From contig NC_092578.1 of NCBI RefSeq assembly GCF_037975245.1, positions 1,612,001-1,676,000 of the forward strand: DNA of 64,000 bases, given 5' to 3'. Of this stretch, positions 16,901 through 28,200 are shown piece by piece (the first letter of the stretch is position 1; each line of letters opens with the position of its first letter). The translations under genes were made by a program, and so were the position numbers. The DNA is from Apostichopus japonicus. Its lineage: Eukaryota; Echinodermata; Holothuroidea; Aspidochirotida; Stichopodidae. The notes below the pieces were generated by a model. It searched no databases and had not been told where the DNA came from. It worked only from the letters and a program-made list of their open reading frames with translations.

Positions 16901-19900
16901 AATTACTCACCTGCCCACCAAAAAGGCTTGCCCTTGGTCCGCCAACACCCCTGGAGGTAGCAAACGTTTGCCTGGATGCTGGTGGTGCACCTCTGTTATG
17001 ATGAATACCAGTGTTGTTCAGAATACTGGCTAGTGCCCCACAGTCTGGATGAAATTCCAGTCCCATATCTACAACAGAAATTAAAAAAGGTCTTCTAAAT
17101 GTATTTTCTTATCCATTTATGTATTTGTCACTCTTTATCATCCATATTGTGTAAGCTACCACAATCACAGCCAGGCTCCAGTTACAAATAATTACCTGTC
17201 ACTATATTGAAATCAAATTCACCGACTCAACCTTTGCTTCTGCATATTCATATACATTTGGACATTTCTCAATGCTGATTGGCCTCCCAATTTACAGAAA
17301 TGTTCTCTGAATATTCATCATCCTTACTTGGATATGACAAATAAATATATGAAACTGTCAAAGAGCAGGAAAAACCCCTCCCAATTCTTAATCTTACCTC
17401 TTTGCTGTTGCACAAGAGACTTCCTAGCTCTCCGTGGGGCATCTTCTTTCTTTGCACCATCAAATGGTCCTTTGGCCTCCTCTGGCTTCCTACCTCTGCT
17501 CTGAGGGACTGGAATACTCTCCAATGTCTTCCTAATAGGTGCGGACCGTTTTATTCCTAAAGTCCAGATGGTGAGTGCGCGAACAGATACACAAGGCAAC
17601 GGTTATTAAATACAATAGAGATAACACAGACACGAGCAGTCCACGAGAAGAAGGAGTGGAAGGGTTATTTGTTTTCCATCGTCTTTAAAGCAGTGGGTTA
17701 CATGTACAAGGATAAGGAGCTTCAGACATTTGACACCTTGCATTTTCACAGGAGATCTATCTACCTCTTACTTTATTTATAATAAATACCAGTCAAGAAA
17801 ATTATCATTGCCATTCAAGGATTAGGCTAAATACCATACTAGTTAATGACAAAGGTCTTTTGGGGCAAGAGAAATAGTAGCAATTGGCGCTTACTTACAT
17901 GAATGTGTAAAAGTAAGTTGGCCTGACGTTTCGATCCTAGCAGGATCTTCTTCAAAGGCTAAATGACAAGTGAGCACCTGTCATTTAGCCTTTGAGGAAG
18001 ATCCTGCTAGGATCGAAACGTCAGGCCAACTTACTTTTACACATTCTCCTACACAGGCTCTCTAGTGGATAAGCAGTTTGTAAACAGTTTTTATGTTATT
18101 TTGATTTTTACTCTACATGAATGATAAAACATGTAGTTGGGTATGTGTGTTGGGAAGAGGGTTATGTAATGGTATTTGGGGGAGCAAGAAACTTTCCCGT
18201 ACCTGTGGTTGCTGCTATTGTGTTGCGGTGGGCTCTGGTCTGCTCCTGTGAGATGCCCTTCTCGGTAAGGATGCTCTCAAGAGACTCATGATCTTCTTTG
18301 AATGGTTCTCTCTCAGATTTTTCATCCCCGTTGTCATAGTATGCACTCTTGAAGTGGGTTCCTGGTCTAGTCAAGTCAAACTCTCTGACCTGATGTAAAA
18401 CAAAGGAGACAGAATCCATGATAGATATCTAGTAAACAATTGATGATTTATGAGGATGTGATAGGACTTGACAAGAAACTGAAGACACAAACAAGGCATC
18501 TGGCAACAGTAAAGTGAACGATGTGTCATGATGACAAATCAGCAGAAAATGTTTTTGTTTTTCTTTAAAATTCATTGCGAATATGCCATGTTTCCCTCTA
18601 ACCCGTGCAGAAATCGAACTAAGAACCCTTGTTATCCAGCACTAGAACTGACCTGTGTGCACGTTTTCTTGTTAACAGCTTTGCCCTGAAGAGGAGAGAA
18701 CAAAAGAAAAACAAAACAGATATTCAACATAGGTTAGAAGGACAAGTTGGCTCTCCTTGAAGAATTTACTACAAAGCTGTTAAAGTATGTAATTTTTTTT
18801 GGCCAAACATGTTGGAGATAGATCCGATTAAAACTACAATTGATCAAACTAAGCGAGAGTTCTTAAAGGTGCTCTCTTCCAATCTATCCACAGATGTTGA
18901 TGAGTGTTAAATTAGACTTCACAGTCAGAAGAAAGTGTTTCTGTGTCCATGCACTGTAACACGTTTGGTTGTATTTTGTGTAACGATAACTCCCACAATG
19001 TGCCAACTGTACTGGTTAAATAAACCACAATAAGCAAATAAACTAGCCATGGATACCCAATAAGAGTTACTAATTGTTACACCATTGGCGATTGGAAAGT
19101 GTGATAACTTGGGAACACAGGACAAAGTCTCATTATGCCATAAAAATACCAGACTGAAATTTAAAATTGTTGTTATTTTAGTATTATTCAGCAAAACAAG
19201 TTGACATATATTTTCTATGTATAAAGTCTGACAGACATTCTCAAATCTTCCAAAAGAAACATTTGCCTTTATCTTAGCATGAGCTCAGCATGCAGCAAGG
19301 GCATGTTTTTTAAAAATAATTTATTTTATGTTAAGACTATGAATACAGTGATTAGATATATATACTTACCTTTTCAAATGTATTGTGCCACTTTTTATGT
19401 AGTTTGGCAAAGTCTGGTACTGGCCTTCGTTTAGACTTGGTATCTGTCTTTCTCTTGGGATTCAATGCAGATGAGGAACTCACTGGAATTTTACTGTCAA
19501 AAGAAAAACAAAATGCTTTCGTTATAGGAGCTTATACTTAAACACATGTTGGACAAAGGAATCTCAATCTGCACTTTTGCAGCCAACCCCCCCCCCCCCC
19601 ACTCCATCATTTCATCAGTTTGTCACACTAGTACTGCACATTACTTTTCATGTCTAACAGCAAACGTAAGTTTAAATTTTACTTGTATTTCACTGAAGAT
19701 CTCTTGCAAGCAGCCAAACTACTTCCCTACTACTTTTTCTCCTTTAATTCCTAGCCTGTGAATTGAACCATTTACAGTAATTTCAGGCTGTGAGTCCAAT
19801 GCATACTACACACATACATTCATGAGTAACTACACTGAATAGGTTTTTCTGGTGATAAACAATGTGAAACTTATATTATGAAGAGCAAAACATTCCACAA

Positions 19901-20841
19901 TGCTGGTTGAAAACCCCCATCTCAAATCTTGCCCCTATCTCAAATATGGTTGATTGAATGCAACCTATTTTGATTGGCTAAAACCTTCAACTACTCCAAG
20001 AAGTTGGATTAAATAGGAGGAATGTGATGTCATAAGAGGAAATGCTATTCTAAAGCATTTCTAACACTATAATAATCTTTTTGTTGATTTATCCTTGAAG
20101 CATGACTTATTTGGAAATGTTTGCTGATAGCTGCCAACAGTGCTAAGAGATTAGAATTATATAGTTTAATGTATCTTTTTATTTTGTAGAAATATTCTTT
20201 TCAGGACTCTGCGGATAAATGATTGACAAATTATTAAAGAAAAACAAAGACAATTTACATTGAAGTGCCCTGATTACATCATCCATCCTGCCATTGCCAA
20301 TATCTTGTAAGAAAAACCCAAATTTAAAGAAATTCATATCTTTGCAAAAAATATGTTTCTATGGGGATGTAAAAGAAAAGTTCAAAAAATTGTGACACAT
20401 CTTTTTTTCCAAACAGCATGTAACTTACAAACATGTCACCATTTTGTCTCAGACTTTCTTTTTAGTAACAGGGATGAGCCTGGGGTAAAACAAAAATCAA
20501 GGAACTTTGCAAAAATTGCGGTATAGGCTCCAGTTTGAGTATGCTACAGTGTGTTAGAATATTAGGTTTTGTCCCCGAGGTAGAAATCACAGATATTCCG
20601 CGAATTTGCGGAAAAAGCTCATGCCTGTAGTAAGCATGTATGTACAGAGAGAGGGTCACAGTTAGACTTACCTTTTAGATCTTGTCACTGGTCCACAGAT
20701 GTTATGTGATTCAGTGTTCTCTTTCTCAGGATCAATTGTGGTCTTCTTCCTTAAAGCCACTGACTTGGTCTTGGGGAGAGGGTTGTTCCTGAGATTGTAG
20801 CGGCTGGTAGGCTTGATCTTAGTCTCCCCTGCTGTTGGCAT
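10979..20841 (-). CDS. TROAP: Tastin / trophinin-associated protein homologue, 12 coding exons
   Basis: Tastin is a microtubule- and centrosome-associated protein needed for bipolar spindles. Coding exons (minus): 20841-20672, 19493-19370, 18685-18653, 18389-18203, 17556-17398, 17068-16911, 16488-16165, 15708-15592, 14952-14899, 14450-14367, 13624-11749, 11133-10979. All have GT-AG sites and consistent phases; the sum is 3441 nt (1146 aa). Residues 40-42 are KEN, and RYNL at 14-17 fits a D-box, both APC/C-type degrons. Around 230-245, EFHPDCGALASIL matches the human DPAALATIL region. A helix rich in Glu/Leu follows at the exon 10/11 border (EMEELEKQLELEIQ). The last exon (FKEALLDQECSLYS ... 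NPVAKIL) matches the human C-terminal block (FHEARLDDECAFYTS ... NPVATLL), the best family evidence. The 1876-bp exon 11 encodes a long Ser/Gln/Pro-rich, probably disordered stretch. The identification is from remembered human sequence, not a search. Confidence 0.85.
15677..15855. repeat. Tandem duplication across a TROAP intron/exon junction
   Basis: Two copies about 96-97 bp apart. The left copy holds the 5' part of TROAP exon 8 and its acceptor (exon start 15708, minus). The right copy (about 15773-15855) lies in the upstream intron, repeats the exon start and keeps an intact pyrimidine-AG acceptor, but carries a 17-bp insertion and soon reaches a stop codon. It is a decoy or pseudo-exon. 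Confidence 0.85.
17902..18045. repeat. Long perfect hairpin (67-bp arms, 10-nt loop)
   Basis: Arms 17902-17968 and 17979-18045 are reverse complements with a single mismatch seen, separated by a 10-nt loop. It lies in the TROAP intron 17557-18202. Each arm contains a block reading GATCC-TGCTA-GGATC followed by GAAACGTC, which looks like stem II plus the 3' core of a hammerhead ribozyme, though the CUGAUGA half is degenerate (UUGAAGA). It is most simply a MITE-like or retroelement-terminal fragment in inverted arrangement. Confidence 0.85.
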
Positions 20842-22320
20842 CTTGGATATTGTGATCAGGAATTCATGGATTTCTCAAGGCATACACAATCTTTGAAAAT
20901 ATCAAATGGAATTAATATGGAATGAAGCATAACCAGCGTGTTTTCTTTCAATAAAGCAAGTTTTTCAATTTCAATTGGGAATTTTTTTTTTCTTATTTTA
21001 ACTTAATAATGATTGGTCATGTTTGTAGCCTCCCATTTTGATTCGTGTTGATATAGACTATCGCGAAAAGCAGATGGGTAATACCATATCACAGGGTTTC
21101 TCCTGGGATTTCTCTTGTGAGAGTTGTTAACTGGTTTGTGACTCTGGAGGGCGTGAGCATACCTGGGCAGGGGTAGGGGGGATGGTCACGCAGAAAATTA
21201 TGTTAAACATCCTAATCACCCTAACAATAAATAAGATAAACATGCTATGTTAAATATGTTTGTTGATATGATTTAGTGTTCCCAACCAACTTTTCAATGT
21301 CAGATAATGGCATGAGTTAAGAAAGTTGGATTGCATTATATCATTGTATTTTTTATTCCTTGTCTGAAAAGGAAAAGGTGGGACAGCGATGTTGGTAATA
21401 TTTTTGTGAGGCAGTAGCAAAAAACAGAGGAAGCCACCTCACAAAATGAATACCAGCCTGGGAAACCTATCAAGCCAACAGATTTTTGCAAATGTTGTGG
21501 TTCAATTTCCATTAAAAGTTACTCAATTTATTATATACTTTCAGCGCTTCATGAAATAAGGATTTCAGTAGCATTGCCTCAAAATGATCAGCTAGCCTAG
21601 GCCTAGACAAGTGTGGGCAGCAACACCGAGGCTTCTAACTACTCGTGTTTCACCTGCTGGTTAGGATAAGTACATTTCTTCCCAATTCACTAAGATTTTG
21701 AAAAAAAGAAATTGCTGAACCATGTTACTATACTACTGAACCATTTTCATACCTATCCTGCGTAGCCTAGTGGTACTGACACTGTGACAGTTCTAGAATT
21801 ATGTTATTAGTATTTCTGTAGTGGTTGTTTGGTAAGTTAGAACTAGACTAGGTTTTGATGCTTAAAAAAATTAAGCTTGGTAGCATGTTGTGACACACGA
21901 ACACATCGACTACAACGTATTTGGCATTAGGGCCTAGGCGTACATCAACTATAATTTACACTACCTGGTAGCATGTTGTGACACACAAACACCTCGACTA
22001 CAACGTACGTAATTGGCATTAGGCCTACATCAACTATAATTTACACTACCTGGCTTAGAAATGGCGTACCACGAAGGTTTCACTGTGACATACTTACTAC
22101 GTACAGTAAGCTTAGATTGAGAAGCATTAGCTAGGCAATACTGTAGACCTAGCCCTTCGTAACTTAGTTCCTAACTAATTTCACTCCATTCCAATTCCAA
22201 GTTCGCAGTGCTGGACTCCGAAAACATCGATATATAACACACGTTTAGAAGGAACTGTAGGCTTGAGATTACGCCTAGTATAAAGAACATGAATACCTTG
22301 CAGTGTGCTCTGGTCATATG
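20842..22320 (-). promoter_or_regulatory. 5' region of the TROAP-like gene
   Basis: Sequence upstream of the TROAP start codon with no coding exon recognised. A 5' UTR exon may lie here. CpG dinucleotides become denser around 21890-22260, which may mark the transcription start. Contains the 88-bp tandem duplication listed separately. Confidence 0.3.
21879..22052. repeat. 88-bp tandem duplication
   Basis: Two adjacent copies beginning GGTAGCATGTTGTGACACAC at 21879 and 21967, about 88 bp apart, with a few substitutions and small indels. It is upstream of the TROAP-like gene. Confidence 0.9.
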
Positions 22321-25256
22321 ATGTCTTATTTTTATTCAAAGATGGTTGAAATCATTAATATAGCTAAATGTGAGTCGTAGCTTGGATTGTTTTGAATTGA
22401 CATGACATGTGTGTTTATTAAATCACCCTCTGATTAAGAGTCATTCAATTTGATTGGCTAGAAGGTAAAGCAACAACCAATGAAGTTGGTCGTATGTTGC
22501 TAACACGATGCACTAATGATTATTCATATCTTCAATAGCCTCTAAACGTAGTATGGAACGCCAAAATTAGTGTACTTAAAACTTTTGAAAGAAACACTTA
22601 TCATGATAATATTATACCAAGCAGAATTTTCATCTGCAGAATCATTAATAAAGAATTAGTCTTAAAACAGGGAGCTGCTGCTCAAACCAAAATCTTTAAT
22701 CCAGCCTTTGACGTTACACGCAAGAAAAAAGAAAAGAAAAAAAAACAGAGAAGAAGGGGAAAAAGAAAGCAGAACAGTAAAGAGGATATTAATTTCTGAC
22801 TGATTAAAGAGAAACACTTTATAAGCATCCTGCTGGTCAGTTAACATTCAGTACATTCGTACCCAATTTCGAAATTACAACATTTGAAGTTGACAGGACT
22901 TGTACCCAAAGTGAGCTTGAACTTGAAGCAGAAAGGTGTGATGTTAAAGCATCACCCTAGCAAATTTCTTTATTAAAAAAAAAACGTTACATCAAATTTT
23001 CTATAAAATTGGGATACATTATGAAAGCACTAAAGTCATTGGTTTATCCCCAATCTAAGGTAAAAAAATAAGGTGAAAAATAAAGAAAAATTAAGCATTT
23101 CGCCACCAGTTTGCTACAGTGACGTCACAAATGTTTGCTTCAAGTTCTCATATGGTACAATATATGACGATTGCAATTATCAATATCTCAATGACACAAG
23201 GTAGCTTTAATTTCTAAGAATATTTCCTTCTTTTCATCAGTAAAAAATATATTTTCCTCTGGATTTATCCGTTCAATCGCATTGTATGACACACAAAGGG
23301 AACTTCTAGGCCTCCATATGAAAATGTGACGTTTGGCGTAGCACACAATGACTGCGAAGATGTGTTAAATTTGCGTTTCACTCGCCAGAAAGTGCACAAA
23401 CCGCGTGAAAAGTGGACCTAGCGTTACAAATTAACATCCCAATTACAATAAAGCCTAACATGCATTATATACGTAAAATAAAATGATAAATTTCTCACAT
23501 TTGTTCTTTTAAAATCCTAAATTAATCTTACAATTAGTCATTTACAAACACAGTTGTTTTATTACAATAATAAAGACAGCAAATAATGCATTATTTCTTC
23601 CTGCGGTGTAAAGAATACGATGGTATTTATAAACTATGGATGCCTCAAGAAAGACAACTTCAAGATTATCATCACAAAAAGAATTTTCCACCTATAAGTG
23701 TAATATATATTACAAGTTTAATGTATAATGTAATAGAATTAAAGTCAAATTAAATGCCACATGAATAGGCAAACCATTTCTCACAATGTTACATATTATT
23801 CAGTAACAACATACAAGTTAATTCTTCTTCGAATTATGTGAATTTTTCGTTGACATTAGCACTACTTCATCGCAAATCACAGTTTTGGAAGAAAGTGTCG
23901 TTCCCTTCTCATCGTAAAGTGACGTAAGCTCTCAATGCTCGCTAAGAAGTTATAATAGCATCGAACATTCATCAGTGGTGAAGTAGTTTTGTTTGCTTGT
24001 TTAGAGGTAACAAATTTACAGTTTTCAATCTTGCATTGTTGAAAAGGATGATACTAAAGCATATTGGTCCGCCAGTGTAGCGAAACAGGTTCAGTTAGTA
24101 TACTAGCCTACCCTTTGTTACACACAGTAAACTATCTGTTCAACAATTTAAAATTCTGGGTAAAGAGGGTACTTTCTGTGGCGAAAGTCATTTTTTGAGC
24201 CTCAGTGGCATGCACGTTTCTGGATTTTATTCCTCGTGTTTCATGTAAGGTAGGTGACACCAAGTTGCGATAGTCTTTAAAGTTTACCATCATCTAGACA
24301 CTGTGCTTGCCTTCTATTGTTGTATATACTAACTAAGTTCTAGTAGTAGTAGCATGGTGGGCTCAAAATTGACGCACTTAAGGGTTTGATCAACGATGTC
24401 TATCAAGGAAAATTGCAAATCACTTAACTGTATGTGTTTTTCATATGTGTGGTTCCTCAGAAATGTAATGAGCTCAAAATATTTATTGTTCTGTGCATAC
24501 TGTATGCAACGTACAATTGAGCAGAACATGACCACAAAATGTCTGCCGTGGTTCTTTCATACCCCTAAATTGACACATTCCTCGATAAGCTAACTGTAAT
24601 TTTTGTGTAAGTATACATCAATTGAATCTGGATGCTGTTTGCTATGCTCTAAGCTCAGACAGGACAGGCCCCAGAGAGTATAGTGGTATCATGCTGTGGT
24701 AATATTGGTTATTTGGTCAGCAAATAGCTGAAATGGATTCAAACTCATGAAATATGTATATAACTCTGCTTCTCTGCAAAAAGTTGCCTGCTGTATCGTT
24801 GCCAGTAATATTTGAAGGTGCGTTAATTACGAAGGTGCATCAATTATGAAGCCTTTACTAGTAGTACTGCATGGTTAGTGCAGATCAGTATGATTAATTA
24901 ATTGTATAGTCTAGTCGTGATTGTGCCACCACCATCCCTAACCCCATTACCTTGGATCCTGGTAAGGTTTTATAACTTAATATACACGTAGCTGCATCGA
25001 CAATGAGAATGTTAATCCATCCACATTATTCATCCCACACATATGGTTCATTATCCACCCTCATTCTTTCCCCATCACTCGATCCACTTCTCCCTTGTGG
25101 TTGATTTTCGTGTCTGTAAACTTTTAATATTGGTAAAGTGAAATGTTGTTTTGAGAAAGCTCATGTATTTGTTATCTTTGGAATTAAGTCAGTTGCTTTA
25201 ATGCAGGTATTAAACAGTTTTGTCCTTTTGTTGCAGAGAACGAGAGAGCCTTGAAG
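22321..25256. other. Divergent intergenic region TROAP / GH3
   Basis: No coding exon seen. It holds the promoters of the two divergent genes. CCAAT boxes occur in both orientations near 22452 and 22477, and a perfect CRE palindrome is at 23120-23127. CpG-richer patches lie near 23280-23420 and 23830-23960. An acceptor-like TTGCAG just before 25237 suggests that the GH3 gene has an upstream 5' UTR exon. Small open frames near 24330-24590 have no support. Confidence 0.5.
23120..23127. promoter_or_regulatory. Perfect CRE palindrome (TGACGTCA)
   Basis: An 8-bp full consensus cAMP response element between the divergent TROAP-like and GH3-like genes. Function is inferred only from sequence and position. 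Confidence 0.4.
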
Positions 25257-28200
25257 ATGAAGTACTTCTTAGCTTCTGTCTTTTTGCTGACTACTCATGT
25301 TTATATTGGCTACTATGTAGTTGTACCACTGCTTCATGGAGTTTACAGTTGGTGGACAATCCCGATTCTTCTACTCTTGAGTAAGCTAAAACCCAGGGAA
25401 GGTCCGATGTTTATTATATTAGAAAAATCCATCAGAAAGAAGAGATTCCACACATGCTCAGTATTTAACAACTTTTCAAGTACTTAGTCCTGAAGTTTGA
25501 ATAACTTTTGTGCATTGTAGTACTGTATCTGCTCTAAAGTATTAAGAAAATGCAAAAAATCACTCAGAAAGTAGCATATGTAGCATACTGTTGAGTAATT
25601 TATGTGTCAAATGTGGTGTAAGTGTGTTAACATTTTAACACAAATATTAACAGCTAACCTAGAAGTATCACAATTGAAAAGCAGATTAAGTTAATCTAGC
25701 ATATTTTGTAGTTAGGATTCTGGGATGCTGAAGAAAATTAATAGTTCATCGCACAATATTTGAAAGAAGAGAGATAAAAGTTTGAGTGAATCGCTTAGTA
25801 CTTGTAATATAGTTGTCAAATGCATGTTTATCACATTCTGAAATATCTATTCTCAAGGTGTTAAAATGTCTTGTGACTGCTGATAGAACAACGCTTCCTC
25901 TTACTGTACTTTTATGAAGTCCACTTCAGTATCATTCATATTGTGTCAGTGTTATTTGATATAATGTAATCTTGTAATAGTAATCAATTCTTTCTTTGTT
26001 TATTAATTATTGTTTATTTTTTCCTCCCTACTGTAGGTGCTATCGTCATCATAACTTTCTTGCTGGGACTAGCTTTCTTCCATATTTCGTCACAGCCGGT
26101 CTCAAAATATCATTCTATTTCTTCTGCTTTGCTTCACTATATTATTGACTATGGCATGCTGAGAAGTGGTAGAGCTGCTTTGAAAAAGTTGAAAGTGGTA
26201 AGCGAGAGACCTCGGGAATATCAAGAGAAGATGTTAAAGGACCTGATGGCAGAAAACAAAGACACTGTCTATGGCAAGAAGCATAAATTTTCTGAAATAA
26301 GAAACTTAAAAGATTTTCGAGCAACTCACCCTTTGACAGATTACAAGCACTTTAAACCCTACATTGAAGACATTGCAAAAGGTAAAGAAAACATCCTCAG
26401 CTCTGAACCGCCCGTGCAGCTGTCCCTGACAAGTGGTACGACGGGGGATCCAAAGACTGTACCCACGGGAAACTCATACTTGAAGCAGGACTACAACGAA
26501 CTTGGCTGTTTGGTATCTGCAATTTCCAAGGAAAATTTCCCAGGGTGGAACATCATGCAGAAACGTGTTTGGTTCTATTGTAACCCGACTTTGACATATA
26601 GTGAAGGAGGATTACCGGTTGGACCGCTCTCAACCATCCCAGATTGGGCAAGGAGCCTTCTGGTGGTTTATGCTACCCCCAGCGATGGGTTTCGGATTAG
26701 CACCACCTTTGAGGCTACTTATATCCACCTTCTGTTTGGGTTACGAGATCGTGGTATAGGCTTTATATTCCCTGGGTTTTCAACCACCCTCTTGACAGCT
26801 ATGCGGCTGATGGAAGACGAGTGGGAGCAGCTCGTTGAGGATATCCGCGAAGGCAAGATTAATTCCGAGCTAAAACTCGCTCCTGATATTCGTCGGAGTC
26901 TGGAAAAGGCATTGGGCAAAGGAGACCCAAAGAGGGCATGCGAATTGCAAAAGGAATTTGAGAAAGGATTCGATGGAATTATTAGGAGAGTCTGGCCAAA
27001 CATATCTTACATCATGTCAATTGACATCACAAATCTCAAGAATACACTGGCTAAGTCCTATGCAGAAGGTACTGATCTCTCTTTAAAATTCTCTGTATTT
27101 TCATGTAACCCTGTTTTGTGAACAATTGCTTCAAGTACTTTGGCCTGACTTTAACTCTACAGGGCCTCTCATTGATATTATAGGAGGTAAAATTGTAAAT
27201 GATTTCATTGGCAAAATATAGGTAAACAGAAGTTAGATGTAGGTGGTAGATCCAATGTGACACGGTTTTTCTCAATAAACTAACAATAGAATTGACTTTT
27301 GCATTCAATCGCAATGAATCAGGTTACGTAATTGAAATTTTTAGCGTGTTCTAAAAGTTTGTGCAATTAAAAGTGGGCAAATTGTTTTAATCCACTGTTT
27401 GCATTGAGTTGCCAGATTATGGTAATTTTCCCAAAATTAATTAGAAGAGTATAATTTATCAAGTTTAGAAGTTTGCCTCACTGTTTGCAAACGATGAATA
27501 TTAATTAATTAATTAATTATTTATTAATTAATAATAAATTAATTAAAACCAATGATTCTCACTAGTGTTGGCACTCAGACTCTCTGCTAGGAATATAAGT
27601 AACATGTAGAAATATTGGAAGACTGCATTCTAATGAGGCTCTGATGTGATTTCTAGTAAAATGTAGATTCTATGATTGCTTTCTTTTGTCCTCGCAACAG
27701 GTGTCCCAATGTTTTCTCATTGTTACGGAGCCACAGAGGGTATCATCGGACTGAACATGACCCCTTTACAAGAAGAGGAGGAATTTCTCTTGACAGCATC
27801 ATACACAATCTTTGAATTTATCCCAGAAAAGGACATGTAAGTTTAATACCACACCAAAGAAATTTCTGCTACTTTTTCTTCACAGAAGGCGCAAATCAGC
27901 ACTTAGTGTAAACCTTTTCTGCCTGTTTATTGTTCCTTTCAAGTAATTTTTGGTTCTTGACGTTAACCAAAACATTTTTGGTCTATTTTCAGGTCAAAGC
28001 CAAGTCCTAAAACTCTTTTCATCAATGAACTGGAGGTCGGTCAAAATTATGAAGTGGTTGTGACGGTGTCATCTGGGTTGTATCGATTCAGGTTGGGTGA
28101 CGTAGTTCAAGTCACAGGATATTATCAGCAATGTCCTACAGTGAAGTTCTTATACAGGTGAGAGCATGGCTGGGATTAACTGACTGCCCAATGCCCATAC

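Noticed and set aside
22450-22480. Paired CCAAT boxes as a mitotic-gene (CDE/CHR-type) promoter for TROAP
   Set aside because: Two CCAAT motifs in opposite orientation are present, but the transcription start is unknown and no convincing CHR element was found at the right spacing.
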